NCBI GenBank assembly: GCA_016903675.1
Contig: JADQBA010000016.1
Location: forward strand, 42,869-106,868
From: Stigonema ocellatum SAG 48.90 = DSM 106950
GTDB taxonomy: Bacteria; Cyanobacteriota; Cyanobacteriia; Cyanobacteriales; Nostocaceae
DNA length: 64,000 nt
Direction: 5' to 3'
In this document: one piece after another, positions 1 to 9,424 of the stretch
Numbering within the stretch: the stretch's first letter is position 1
How the letters are laid out: every line of letters begins with the position of its first letter
Made by a program: the position numbers and the translations under genes
The notes under the pieces: generated by a model
Database searches by the model: none
What the model was told of the DNA's origin: nothing
Seen by the model: the letters and a program-made list of their open reading frames with translations, nothing else

Positions 1-2950
1 CAGGATTTACATCCATAAATATCCGCAGTTCTGAGAATTTGTCGCCCTCAATGCGGAAGATGTCGCAGCAAGGAAGTGAAACGACTGAGCCATCCTTGCG
101 CCAGTAGGTGACATCCATTTCCACGAACACTACGTCGCCTACTTCCCAGATCATTTTAATCTCGTGGTACACTGCGGAAATCTGACTGAAGAAGGCATCC
201 GCAGATTTCTTAATTGCTGCTTTATCCAAACACGCCTCGAAATTACCGAAGTGATACACTGGTGTGTCGGTAAAGAAGGTAATGAATCCGTCCGAATCAA
301 ACGCCTCGCCTCTGGAGAATAAACGTTTGACCATGTCTGATCTTGTTCCTGGAAGTCTTCCTAACAGAGATTTGCTCGGATTTGTGGTTGAGGCTCGTAC
401 TTTGCCATTTGAAACAGCTTTTGGTGATTCTTTTTGTGCATCTTGCTGTTCAGCAACGCTTATTGCGTTCAGGACGCCTTGCTGAACTGCTTGGGCAAGC
501 TTTGCTTGAATTTCTTGAGCAAGATGACGAGCCTCATCATTGTAAGGCTCCCAGTCCAAGGTATAGGTAATTATCAGGGGAGCATTAGGATTGTTACTTT
601 CTGGGTGGACAATTGTGTTAACTGCCTGACCAATGAAAAGAGGATTATTTACCAAAGTATGTCGGATTTCTCGGGTTTTTTCGTCCCAAGTTATTTTTTC
701 CTTGATGGTCATGTTTAAAGCTTTCATTTCGCGCAGTACCTGATTGCCATGTCTCTCCAGAATCTGATAATCTTGAGCTTCTGGATTGTAGCGTCCTGGG
801 TTTTCAATTTTGTCTAGTAAAACATTCCAAACAGTTGACAACGAAGCATTTACAGGACTGCTAAATGTAGCGGAAACTCTTTGTGAAGTATCTCCTGACT
901 GTTTTGAGGTTAGGCTTGGAACTTTAGCATTTGCCATGTAATATTCCTCCTGTGCTTTTGCAAAATGTTCTTTGACCTTACGAGTGACTTGGTTAAATTC
1001 AAGCTGTTCTCCATTTGGTCCTTTACAGTAGAACAATGCCCAGCCTTCAAATTCACCAAAGTCTGTTTCTGGTTGACTCTCTGCCAATAAATCAGGCTCA
1101 TCCCAAAACTTGTAGGAATTGTACTTGAGGGCAATGTTCCTTCTTTCTTCTTCTGATTTAACTCGAATGATGCGATTAAAAACAACGTTTGTGATTCCGC
1201 GCTTGTGACACTCTTCTTCTAACATTGTGGCGAATACATTCAAATCTACCTCATCTTTCACATGAAAAGACAAATGCATCGCATTCACATGACCAATGTG
1301 AGAAGGAATGCTAGCAACAGAAGAATTTGAGGTATTTGGTGACGCCGCATCTCTAAAATAGATGAGTTCAAGGCAGGCGTTACCAAAGGAAATGAATTTA
1401 ATATCTAAGGCTTCTTTTGCATCTCTGAGATTGGGGACACCAAAAGTTTCAAGGTCAAGCTTTTGGGCGATCGCATCCAGATCCTCTTTTTGAAAGAGAG
1501 TGTTTTGCATCTCATCACCCACCAAACCATTTTCTGCAATAACTAATTTCCCTCCTAACACCTTTGTGTAAAATTCGAGGGATTTTGACATGTCCTGAAC
1601 TGTTACCCCGACGTGTTGCACTCCTTGCAGATAATGACCTAACCCAGATTTAACATTCTGCTTGCCACTCATAAGAGAAACTATGTCCGACTTCAATTGA
1701 TTGGTTGCTCCTACTTTCTCAATCAAATTTGCAACTTTGGAACTTCGCTGACCTGCTAGGGTCATCTGACTGTTGTAGACAAAAGTGTAAGCAGAACGCT
1801 CTGGAAATGAATTGATTTGTTTAACATACTTTGCTTGATTTCTGACAGCTAGTGCGTACTCTTTTGACGCAAAGAACGTTTCCATTTCGAGAGAATTCGA
1901 GAACGCAATTTCAAAAGCTGCTTGATACTGCTTGTCTGGTGGTTCATAATGAGACACTCCATCGGCATCTGGACGTGAATTGTCTACGAATTCAAACAGA
2001 TGCAGTCGGAACTTGAGAACCGAGTCACTCTCGACAACAGCAGGGGCAAAGCTGTCTGTCATATATTTGCGAAACTCGTCCACACTTACGGCATCTGCTT
2101 TCTTGACCATAACGCCGAACTTCAGGATACCTAGTTCTCCGTTTGGGTCGCCCGTGGGGATGCCATCAACATAAGTTTTGGAATTACCAGGGCTAGTGTT
2201 GTATCCAATCGCCTTGCTGAATAAGTTGTGTTCGTCATCCATGAGAATGACAGCAGCTTTGAACCATGTCTGACGGTCGGCTTCTGTCTCAAAAGTTAAT
2301 TCGGCAATGCCATCGAACTGATCTTCTGACTGACTAGCGTACTCGATGCCATCAATAGTTGGCCACAGACCACCCTGATTATGAGCCAAGTGGAACTGCC
2401 AGTATTGGTGCTGACCTGGTAGTCGGGCGCAGACTGGGCCATGCACATTTCTCCAGTATTCATCGAACAGATTTAAGGAGATTCCCTTTCGTTTCCACAG
2501 GAGAACGTAGAAAACTACTTTGCCATTTTGATCGCGTAAGGCATAATCGGCTTTTTTGATTGCTGATATCATTGCCGTTTTCCTTGGTTCAACATTACTT
2601 TGCTCAAAAATCTCATTTAGTGTGCCGAAGCAGCCAGCCACCTTATTGAATCCTGCATAAACACACATGAACAAAAGAAGTTCTTCAATTTCCTCGCGAG
2701 TAGCTCCCTGTTTGAGAGCCATGTTCACATGTGCGGCAAAAGGATTGCCGGAACCTCTGTGATCCTGATTGACAATATCAACTGCAAGCGTGATTAAAGC
2801 CTTGGTTCTTTGGTCAATTAATGGCAAACCCCATGCTTCACCAGCTACACGAGTCACAAAGTCACCAAATTTCGGGTTGATACCTTTTAAACCTGCTTGC
2901 AGTTCCAAGTCATCCAAAACAGCATTTTCGTATGGCTTATCCCGTGTCAT
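1..2950 (-). CDS. Giant fusion: CMD - EthD - EthD - VOC - SRPBCC - SnoaL-like (C-terminus beyond window)
   Basis: One minus-strand frame stays open from ATG 2950 to the left edge: 983 codons with no stop, and the end is not seen. Domains in order: a carboxymuconolactone-decarboxylase-like fold (about 1-115), two EthD/dimeric alpha-beta-barrel domains (about 130-250 and 280-410), a glyoxalase/VOC domain (about 440-600, opening with GVQHVGVTVQD and keeping His, Glu, His, Glu at likely metal positions), a DUF1857/AtaL-like SRPBCC domain (about 690-825) and a SnoaL-like NTF2 fold (from about 870). EthD, SRPBCC and SnoaL folds are common in aromatic polyketide cyclisation, so a ring-forming or ring-tailoring role is inferred; the substrate is unknown. 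The start follows the upstream gene's TAA by one base, so translation is probably coupled. Residues 127 onward match that upstream gene closely. Domain order is read directly; function is a guess. Confidence 0.85.
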   Translation of the reverse strand, partial: MTRDKPYENAVLDDLELQAGLKGINPKFGDFVTRVAGEAWGLPLIDQRTKALITLAVDIVNQDHRGSGNPFAAHVNMALKQGATREEIEELLLFMCVYAGFNKVAGCFGTLNEIFEQSNVEPRKTAMISAIKKADYALRDQNGKVVFYVLLWKRKGISLNLFDEYWRNVHGPVCARLPGQHQYWQFHLAHNQGGLWPTIDGIEYASQSEDQFDGIAELTFETEADRQTWFKAAVILMDDEHNLFSKAIGYNTSPGNSKTYVDGIPTGDPNGELGILKFGVMVKKADAVSVDEFRKYMTDSFAPAVVESDSVLKFRLHLFEFVDNSRPDADGVSHYEPPDKQYQAAFEIAFSNSLEMETFFASKEYALAVRNQAKYVKQINSFPERSAYTFVYNSQMTLAGQRSSKVANLIEKVGATNQLKSDIVSLMSGKQNVKSGLGHYLQGVQHVGVTVQDMSKSLEFYTKVLGGKLVIAENGLVGDEMQNTLFQKEDLDAIAQKLDLETFGVPNLRDAKEALDIKFISFGNACLELIYFRDAASPNTSNSSVASIPSHIGHVNAMHLSFHVKDEVDLNVFATMLEEECHKRGITNVVFNRIIRVKSEEERRNIALKYNSYKFWDEPDLLAESQPETDFGEFEGWALFYCKGPNGEQLEFNQVTRKVKEHFAKAQEEYYMANAKVPSLTSKQSGDTSQRVSATFSSPVNASLSTVWNVLLDKIENPGRYNPEAQDYQILERHGNQVLREMKALNMTIKEKITWDEKTREIRHTLVNNPLFIGQAVNTIVHPESNNPNAPLIITYTLDWEPYNDEARHLAQEIQAKLAQAVQQGVLNAISVAEQQDAQKESPKAVSNGKVRASTTNPSKSLLGRLPGTRSDMVKRLFSRGEAFDSDGFITFFTDTPVYHFGNFEACLDKAAIKKSADAFFSQISAVYHEIKMIWEVGDVVFVEMDVTYWRKDGSVVSLPCCDIFRIEGDKFSELRIFMDVNP

Positions 2951-2951
2951 A

Positions 2952-4505
2952 TTAGGCCGTAGTGATCAATTTCAATAATCCATCTGGGGCAAAAACATCG
3001 CGGTAGAAAGTCAGTTGCTCGGTTTTGAGGTGGCATGCACCTTTGTGACCACGTCGAAACCAAGTGACATTTCCCTTAGCAATTGTTTCGTTGGTTTCAT
3101 CGTCCACACACTTCCATTCAAAGTAGGTAACTTCCCCATGAAACATAACGATTGGCCAGCACATAGTGACTCCTGGTTGCGCAATTAATGCCCACCAATG
3201 TTGCTCTCGCAATTTTTGTTGTTCCAAGCCGTAATACGGGCCATCCTGGCATAAATAAACGAGATCATCGCGATATTCACCGGTTAAAATATCGCCTCTT
3301 CCCTGCCTCAATGCCTCGCAATGAGTGGGCCACCACTCCTTGTTCTCGAATTCAATCTGTTTTATGGTGTAATAAGAATCTATTTGTGGCAGCGTCTTTT
3401 CTTTCATCGCCACGTACTTTTCGGCATCCTCAATGAGTTTTTTCGCTACATAGGAAGTCACAAGTCCCGGTCTGGAATAATCAGCTGCCAAATCTTTGTA
3501 GTAATTAGTTCGCTTTTTACTGGCAGTATTTGTAGTGTTTTGCAGCCGACTCTCATAACCATCCGAGGAACCATTGGAGTTTGAAATGAGCTTTTGATCT
3601 AGCATGAGCGAAACTATGTCCTCCTTTAGTTGATTGGTTGCTCCAATGTTGACGATCAGATCTGCCACGGTGGAACTCCGCTGACCCGCTAGAGTCATCT
3701 GACCGTTGTAGACAAAAGTGTAGGCAGAACGCTCTGGAAATGGGTTGATTTGTTTGATATACTTTGCTTGATTTCTGACAGATGCTGCGTATTCTCTCGA
3801 AGCAAAGAACTTTTCCATTTCTAGAGGATTGGTGAAAGCAATTTCAAAAGCTGCCTGATACTGCTTGTCTGATGGTTCATAATGAGATACTCCAGCCGCA
3901 TCTGTACGTGAATTGTCTACGAATTCAAACAGATGCAGTCGGAACTTGAGAACCGATTCACTCTGAACAACAGCGGGCGCAAAGCTATCTGTCATATATT
4001 TGCGAAACTCGTCCACACTTACGGCATCTGCTTTCTTGACCATAACGTCGAACTTCAGGATACCTAGTTCTCCGTTTGGGTCGCCCGTGGGGATGCCATC
4101 AACATAAGTTTTGGAATTACCAAGGCTAGTGTTGTATCCAATTGCCTTGCTGAATAAGTTGTGTTCGTCATCCATGAGAATGGCAGCAGCTTTGAACCAT
4201 GTCTGACGGTCGGCTTCTGTCTCAAAGGTTAATTGGGCAATGCCATCAAACTGGTCTTCTTCTGGACAGGTGTACTCGATGCCATCAATAGCTGGCCACA
4301 GACCACCTTGATTATGAGCTAGGTGGAACTGCCAGTATTGGTGCTGACCTGGTAGTCGGGCGCAGACTGGACCATGAACGTCTCTCCAGTAGTCATCAAA
4401 CAAATCTAAGGAGATTCCCTTTCGTTTCCACAGGAGAACGTAGAAGACTGCTTTGCCATTTTGATCGCGTAAGGCATAATCAGCCTTTCTGATTGCTGAT
4501 ATCAT
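2952..4505 (-). CDS. Two-EthD-domain protein with C-terminal SnoaL/NTF2-like domain
   Basis: This 517-residue protein carries two EthD-like alpha-beta-barrel domains (about 10-140 and 145-285, the second with GELGILKFDVMVKKADAVS) and, after a variable linker, a C-terminal domain (about 375-517) that looks like a SnoaL/NTF2 cone fold, rich in Trp. EthD proteins act as small aromatic-substrate enzymes or accessories; the reaction here is unknown. The first 300 or so residues are nearly the same as residues 127-430 of the next gene, even at the DNA level, but the C-termini are unrelated: VOC and SRPBCC there, a single cone domain here. It lies 106 nt after a stand-alone CMD gene and 1 nt before the fused gene, so the three probably form an operon. 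Confidence 0.85.
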   Translation of the reverse strand: MISAIRKADYALRDQNGKAVFYVLLWKRKGISLDLFDDYWRDVHGPVCARLPGQHQYWQFHLAHNQGGLWPAIDGIEYTCPEEDQFDGIAQLTFETEADRQTWFKAAAILMDDEHNLFSKAIGYNTSLGNSKTYVDGIPTGDPNGELGILKFDVMVKKADAVSVDEFRKYMTDSFAPAVVQSESVLKFRLHLFEFVDNSRTDAAGVSHYEPSDKQYQAAFEIAFTNPLEMEKFFASREYAASVRNQAKYIKQINPFPERSAYTFVYNGQMTLAGQRSSTVADLIVNIGATNQLKEDIVSLMLDQKLISNSNGSSDGYESRLQNTTNTASKKRTNYYKDLAADYSRPGLVTSYVAKKLIEDAEKYVAMKEKTLPQIDSYYTIKQIEFENKEWWPTHCEALRQGRGDILTGEYRDDLVYLCQDGPYYGLEQQKLREQHWWALIAQPGVTMCWPIVMFHGEVTYFEWKCVDDETNETIAKGNVTWFRRGHKGACHLKTEQLTFYRDVFAPDGLLKLITTA

Positions 4506-4611
4506 TTTGACAACACCAATTTGATTGCATTAAAATCTGGGTTTTAAACAATGTAGTTTAAATTAAACCCAATTAAATTATTTTAAAAGTAGGGAGCGCT
4601 ATTTCTGAATA

Positions 4612-4971
4612 TTAGGATAGAGAATCCCAAATCTCATTAAGTGTGCCGAAGCAACCTGCCACCTTATTGAATCCCGCATAAACACACATGAATAAAAGAA
4701 GTTCCTCGATTTCCTCCCGAGTGGCTCCCTGTTTGAGAGCCATATTCACATGTGATCCAAAAGGATTACCAGGACCTGTGTGATCCTGATTCACAATATC
4801 AACCGCGATTGTAATAAAAGCCTTAGTTTTTTGATCAATTAATGGCAGACCCCATGCTTCGCCTGCTACACGAGTCACAAAGTCACCAAACTTCGGATTG
4901 ATAGACTTTAAATTTTCTTGAAGTTCTTTGTCATCCAAAACTGCATTTTTGTATGCCATTTCCCTCTCCAT
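4612..4971 (-). CDS. Carboxymuconolactone decarboxylase (CMD)-like small protein
   Basis: The 119-residue protein has the AhpD/CMD core: GEAWGLPLIDQKTKAFITIA, then SHVNMALKQGATREEIEELL, then the CVYAGF helix. The conserved His of the family is present, but the CxxC pair of AhpD peroxidases is missing, so a redox role is unlikely; a decarboxylase or isomerase-like role is inferred. It is the stand-alone counterpart of the first 115 residues of the large fusion at 1-2950. Two in-frame starts are possible (ATG 4971 and ATG 4959), and neither has a convincing ribosome site. It is the first gene of the three-gene minus-strand cluster. Confidence 0.85.
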   Translation of the reverse strand: MEREMAYKNAVLDDKELQENLKSINPKFGDFVTRVAGEAWGLPLIDQKTKAFITIAVDIVNQDHTGPGNPFGSHVNMALKQGATREEIEELLLFMCVYAGFNKVAGCFGTLNEIWDSLS

Positions 4972-5316
4972 CTATTGAAACCGGGACAATGCTATCTTGA
5001 CGCTAATTGATCATCCTGATGGGTGTCAGTGACATCAAATTATGCACTTATTCATCTGTAATCTGCTTACTCTTGTTAGCATGACACCTCGCTGTTTGAA
5101 ATCATGTGTTAGTTAGCGTTTGAAAACGTATAATTTGTAGAAGTTCTACTAAAACATTCCAAAGGAATAGTAGACGGTTGTGTTGCAAAAAGTCTGGTAG
5201 AGATAGCATTTGTACTTACTGCACTCAGCCACCGATACCTGATTCATGAACTCCAAGTATCAATTCACTGCGTACATCCTTCCAAAGGTGTCATCCTAAC
5301 CCTCAAAAAACCCTAC
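4972..5316. other. Intergenic, upstream of CMD/EthD cluster
   Basis: I see no convincing gene, RNA or strong hairpin here. It must hold the promoter of the minus-strand CMD/EthD cluster, but I cannot point to clear -10 and -35 boxes. Confidence 0.5.
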
Positions 5317-5466
5317 TTTAGACTAATACTTTTAACAATGCTTGAAGCTTGAGTTAAATTTCTGCCAGATCTTTGTCAGAATCCAAACCAGTGACGATAC
5401 CAGCACCCGCGTAAGGTCTGGCGCGACCCAAGCTGTCTTCCCACCGCCCTTCCTTGCGATCGCCAT
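5317..5466 (-). pseudogene. Relic copy of the menF 3' end
   Basis: About 110 nt (5319-5430) align without gaps to the end of menF at 9588-9700, with roughly 85 percent identity by eye. The fragment then diverges through about 30 unrelated bases and rejoins at a GCGATCGCCATCG stretch. It encodes only the last part of an isochorismate synthase, in the same orientation as menF, and has no start. It sits about 60 nt from the end of the TnpB element, which suggests, but does not prove, that the two arrived together. Confidence 0.75.
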
Positions 5467-5526
5467 CGGCAATCACTCTTTACCACCTACTACCTACCAC
5501 CTACCTCTTGGTCAGATAAATTATTT

Positions 5527-7181
5527 ATTGACACTCCCCATGCCTAAAGGCAAGGGGATTCTGTAAGAGTTTGGGCCGTATCTCCTACATATCCAACTGT
5601 CGGAGTTTCCCACACATGGCGGTGATTCCCAGAGGCTTGGTTCTTGGACTCAACGCACCCAGGCGTTGATAACTTCACAAGCGTAACTTTCCCCCAATCC
5701 GGGGGTAGGGTCAATTTATTTTTTGGGAAGACCAATCCCGCTCTTTTAGCAAGTGTTCTACTCGCTTTTGTGTCGGCGTGATCTACGTGTTTACAATTAA
5801 CACAAAGGAACTTTTCGCCTTCACGATTTTTTTTATCAACATGCCCACATTCTGGACATTCTTGGGACGAGTGCTTAGCTGGGACTACCATTACTGGCTT
5901 ACCCGTTTTGACTGCAAGCCAAGCAACTTTGTTAAAAATATCACCCCAACCAGCATCTTGAATAACGCGGTTCAATCCAGTTTTTTGGCTTGCCCCGTTG
6001 CGTTTGTATGCGCCTTTGCCATCGTGCTTAGGCTTAGCACGCTTGACCATATTCTTGATTTTCAAGTCTTCTCGTGCCACAGCATCAGCAGTCTTGACAA
6101 TAGTGGATGCGACTTGCCAATTGTGCCCATCCCGGCTTAGGGCAATTTTGTGCTGCTGTTTGGCTAATTTCTTGACAGCCTTAATTTTGTTCTTAGAACC
6201 TTTTTGTTTACGGGCAATAGCACGTTGACGCATCGCTAACCGACGTGCCGTCCTCGAACGCGTTGCGAAGCGTTTATTCTCAAGGAAGCTACCATCCGAC
6301 AAAGCAACCAGCTTGTTGATACCCACGTCAATACCAACAACTGATTTAGACAAATCGAGTGGCTTCAACTCTGGCAACATACCAGGAATCTCAACCAACA
6401 GGGATATGTACCAACTACCACCCTCGCGCTTGATTGTGCAAGTCCTTAAATCCTGGATCAGGGATAAGTCGCGGCTGTTGTGAAATTTTACTTCGCCAAT
6501 TCCAGGAAGGTAAGCGGTAGCATAGTTTTTGCGGATATGGCGTAGGACAACACGACCTGGTTTGTACTCAAAAGAATCTAGTCGTTTAAGGAACTGCGGG
6601 AAACCTCTACCCTGCTTCCAAAAGTTGGCGTAGGCTGTGTCCAATTTGGCAATGTTGCGCTGCAAAACGTCTGAACTGATGGTAGCAAAGCTATCCAAGG
6701 ATTGCCTTAGCGAGGACGTGACCTTCATCTGAATACCAGACGCTGAATCCCACTCACGCCTGGTTCCGATAACTTCCTTGGTCGTTTTGTCCTTAACTTT
6801 AGATTGCTTGGTTGCTATCTCTAAATTTTGGGGGATAACACCATGCTTGAGAACTGGGCAGGTTAGGGGACAGGAAGAGCCGTATTCTACCTTGGAATCT
6901 AGATCGCAGTAGGCTCCATAGGCATAAGCAATAAAGGTATCAATATCTTGGTTGTTAGTGTAGAACCCGTCTATCCGTTCTCTTAAAGCATAATTACGAT
7001 GTTTTCGCAACGTTACTAACCAATCCTCAAGAGTCTCCTCTTGGGATTGGTTGGGTAACATCTTGAAATTCCATCGTACTTGCACTTTGGTTGCTTCCTT
7101 GACTAGATAGTTTAGATTTAAAAGAAGTTTAACAGGGGACTGAAGTCCCCTACGCACTTACCCCATGTCTAAAGCCAGGGG
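5527..7181 (-). mobile_element. IS200/IS605-type element carrying only tnpB
   Basis: The element contains tnpB and no tnpA. At one end (5535-5557) a hairpin is formed by CCCC, GCC, loop TAAA, GGC and GGGG blocks; at the other (7161-7181) is a related but weaker copy with CCCC and GGGG flanks. The first 185 nt (5527-5711) recur at 50025-50209 inside another gene, which defines that boundary. Without tnpA it would depend on a transposase elsewhere. The 7181 boundary is inferred from the hairpin and from the interrupted zinc-ribbon reading frame beyond it. Confidence 0.75.
5544..7157 (-). CDS. tnpB: TnpB, RNA-guided nuclease of IS200/IS605-type element
   Basis: The 537-residue protein has the three acidic RuvC residues: Asp277 in VVGIDVGINKLVALSDG, Glu363 in AREDLKIKNM, and Asp462 in HADTKASR. 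A four-cysteine zinc ribbon (Cys434, 437, 452, 455) lies between the second and third. TnpB proteins are RNA-guided DNA nucleases whose guide RNA derives from the 3' end of the element. At 537 residues it is longer than the usual 400 or so; the last 60 residues are encoded by the element's end. The start is GTG 7157; later starts are possible but would cut the N-terminal strand (KVQVRWNF). All catalytic residues are present, so it looks intact. Confidence 0.93.
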   Translation of the reverse strand: MRRGLQSPVKLLLNLNYLVKEATKVQVRWNFKMLPNQSQEETLEDWLVTLRKHRNYALRERIDGFYTNNQDIDTFIAYAYGAYCDLDSKVEYGSSCPLTCPVLKHGVIPQNLEIATKQSKVKDKTTKEVIGTRREWDSASGIQMKVTSSLRQSLDSFATISSDVLQRNIAKLDTAYANFWKQGRGFPQFLKRLDSFEYKPGRVVLRHIRKNYATAYLPGIGEVKFHNSRDLSLIQDLRTCTIKREGGSWYISLLVEIPGMLPELKPLDLSKSVVGIDVGINKLVALSDGSFLENKRFATRSRTARRLAMRQRAIARKQKGSKNKIKAVKKLAKQQHKIALSRDGHNWQVASTIVKTADAVAREDLKIKNMVKRAKPKHDGKGAYKRNGASQKTGLNRVIQDAGWGDIFNKVAWLAVKTGKPVMVVPAKHSSQECPECGHVDKKNREGEKFLCVNCKHVDHADTKASRTLAKRAGLVFPKNKLTLPPDWGKVTLVKLSTPGCVESKNQASGNHRHVWETPTVGYVGDTAQTLTESPCL

Positions 7182-7281
7182 CTTGCGTGCTATGAGTTTT
7201 GCTCAATGGTTGCCCACATTTGTTACAGAAGTTGAAATTAGCCATATTGTTTTTCCCACAATTGGTACATAAAATATCATG
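7182..7281 (-). pseudogene. Zinc-ribbon gene cut by the TnpB element
   Basis: Directly after the cyclase stop codon, in the same frame, the minus strand reads CTNCGKNNMANFNFCNKCGQ, a four-cysteine zinc ribbon. There is no ATG before the first CxxC; ATG 7245 lies inside. The frame then enters the element end and stops at 7150. Either a small zinc-ribbon gene lost its 3' part to the insertion, or it is a detached tail of the cyclase. Only the ribbon itself is certain. Confidence 0.5.
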
Positions 7282-9291
7282 TTAAACTGGAGTTTGAGGC
7301 TGAGCCGCGCTCTTGTCAACATTGGTAGAGTCAGATTTAGTAGGTGCGCTCTTCCTGATTGATTTATACAGAGTATCAAGCCTCGCCTCTACATCCGGGG
7401 GGATAGCTGTGAAATCGATATAAAAACTACCCGTAGCAGATGGTTTTTCTAAGACCTTGGCATAAATATCTTCGTTGACTTCTGCTTGAGGGTTTATGGG
7501 TAACAAGTTTAGTTTGATATTGCTCAACGGTGAAGGTACACTCTCTGCTTCTACATCATCGCAGCGAACTTCAGATCCCTTAGCTGAAAGCTTAACTAAA
7601 CTTCCCTTGAACAGCGTTTCACCAATATCCTTTCCATCCAGAACCACGTATTGTACCGGGATGGTTTCGGGAAGAGAAAAGAATACCTGCTCTTGTTTAG
7701 TCAAAAAGAGATTATATTCCCCACCGATACCCCCGACTTCATAGATTGTGATCGGCTGTTTAACTCCTTTGAGTTGTACCTCCTTTTGCCCATCGATTTT
7801 CACCATTGATCCAGCCGCTTTTAAGGTCGCATCTGAAATCAGAATTTGACCACCTACTGTACAGGATTCTATGCGGTAAGTCAGGTTCACCTGGCTGCCA
7901 ACGATACCGTACTTGGTGCGTTTTTCTGAGCCGATATTTCCCACCACAACAATGCCAGTATTGATGCCGATGCCCATTTCTAGTTTCGGCAACTCCCACT
8001 CGTCCATCTTTTCGTTGACATGAAGCATTGCCAACTGCATGTCAATGGCACAGGCCACAGCCCTAGCTGCATCGTCGTTTCTGGCAATAGGGGCACCAAA
8101 AATCACCAAAATCCCATCCCCCATAAATTCATCAATTGTTCCCTGGTACTTAGTAATGACATTTACCATCCATTTCAGATAGACGTTGAGGATTTTAATG
8201 ACTTCTTCGGGGGACAATCGTTCTGAAAGGCTTGTGAATCCTCTTAAATCCGAGGTCAGGATGGTCACTCTCTGCCTCTCGCCACCGAGTTTCAATCCTT
8301 CGGTGTTTTGCATCAACTTGTCTACCACTTCATCAGTCAGATAACGCCCAAAAACCCCCCGAATCAGCGCGTAACTTTTTTCTAACTGTATGTTGACTTT
8401 AGTCAAATCCGCAGTGCGTTCCCTGACACGGAACTCTAATTTCTTTGCGATTTGACGCAGCCTATTCAAAGACACGGTTAGCCCTGAGAGTCCCAACACG
8501 ATTATTCCCCCTAACGTGACAAATGTTCCCGTCAACGTTGTTTTGGTCTGCTCTCTAAAGCTGTCTAGGGGCTGAATAATCTCCCAAACTCCTCTAACAT
8601 CCCCCACTTTCCAGTCTTTTTTGGGACTATCAGGGCGAGTGTTGTGACAAGCGACGCAGGTGGCGTCCATAACGCTGGCTGCCGCATATCGTAATGAGAT
8701 AAGATTTTGGAACTTCTCAATGCGAAAAAATGGCTGATTGGGATCTTGTCTTAAGCTGCTGAGCGCTTTCTTTTGAAAATCGTCTTTGATACCACCTTTG
8801 GCTTTTCGCCAGGGAAAGGGGAAGTCACTATACAGCCGATACAACTTCCCAGGGCTTTTTTGGCTGATGCCCTGCCCGAGTTCGATGGCGTATGTTGCTG
8901 GTAGGGGAATTGCCCCCGGATGAGTTAGGTAGTCAGGGCGGACCTGAATCCCAGGAACTTTTTTCGCACGATCAACGACCTCGTCATTGTAGAGCTTGAC
9001 CGCTACCTCAATAGATTCAATAGACAAGGCTGCATTCTGAAGTGCTTGTGATTCAATCAGGTTGTTCGCGAGATGAAACGTATTCGACAAAGCCAACCCT
9101 CCTCCTGCGCAAAACAGGATCGTCAGAATGAGGATAGTCCGCTCAACGAACAGTTTGAGGAACCATTGCAAGGCTTGAGAAATGAACTGTTTCACAGCAC
9201 CACCTAAGTCAATATAAGAACAACCCATCTTGACAATGGGGAGTGGGTAAGAGAATTTTTCATACTTCGTCATGAACGAAGGTGATATCAA
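7282..9291 (-). CDS. Membrane adenylate/guanylate cyclase with DUF3365-type sensor domain
   Basis: The 669-residue protein has a membrane helix at about 48-69, an extracytoplasmic sensor of the DUF3365/Tll0287-like type (about 75-245) with a CVACH motif at 212-216, a second helix at about 254-275, a short coiled linker, and a class III cyclase domain (about 335-520). Metal-binding aspartates appear in LTSDLRGFTS (Asp348) and FMGDGILV (Asp392), followed by the Asn/Arg region SQVNLTYRIES. A further C-terminal domain of about 130 residues is not recognised. It should make cAMP or cGMP in response to a periplasmic signal; CVACH could hold a c-type haem and sense redox or gas, which is inference. 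It is flanked by the TnpB insertion downstream. Confidence 0.9.
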   Translation of the reverse strand: MISPSFMTKYEKFSYPLPIVKMGCSYIDLGGAVKQFISQALQWFLKLFVERTILILTILFCAGGGLALSNTFHLANNLIESQALQNAALSIESIEVAVKLYNDEVVDRAKKVPGIQVRPDYLTHPGAIPLPATYAIELGQGISQKSPGKLYRLYSDFPFPWRKAKGGIKDDFQKKALSSLRQDPNQPFFRIEKFQNLISLRYAAASVMDATCVACHNTRPDSPKKDWKVGDVRGVWEIIQPLDSFREQTKTTLTGTFVTLGGIIVLGLSGLTVSLNRLRQIAKKLEFRVRERTADLTKVNIQLEKSYALIRGVFGRYLTDEVVDKLMQNTEGLKLGGERQRVTILTSDLRGFTSLSERLSPEEVIKILNVYLKWMVNVITKYQGTIDEFMGDGILVIFGAPIARNDDAARAVACAIDMQLAMLHVNEKMDEWELPKLEMGIGINTGIVVVGNIGSEKRTKYGIVGSQVNLTYRIESCTVGGQILISDATLKAAGSMVKIDGQKEVQLKGVKQPITIYEVGGIGGEYNLFLTKQEQVFFSLPETIPVQYVVLDGKDIGETLFKGSLVKLSAKGSEVRCDDVEAESVPSPLSNIKLNLLPINPQAEVNEDIYAKVLEKPSATGSFYIDFTAIPPDVEARLDTLYKSIRKSAPTKSDSTNVDKSAAQPQTPV

Positions 9292-9424
9292 TTCTCCAAA
9301 ATCTGGCTACACATCAATCCCCACGTCTGGTGTTTCAATATTTGTAGCCAACTTAAAGGGATTTAGTATGAGTGGGGGTCTGAGTTCAATCTTAGTACTA
9401 AATTTATTTTTATGTGAAAATTCT

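Noticed and set aside
264..718. Three overlapping plus-strand frames
   Set aside because: They lie antisense within the giant minus-strand fusion gene, whose frame reads a clear SnoaL-like domain here.
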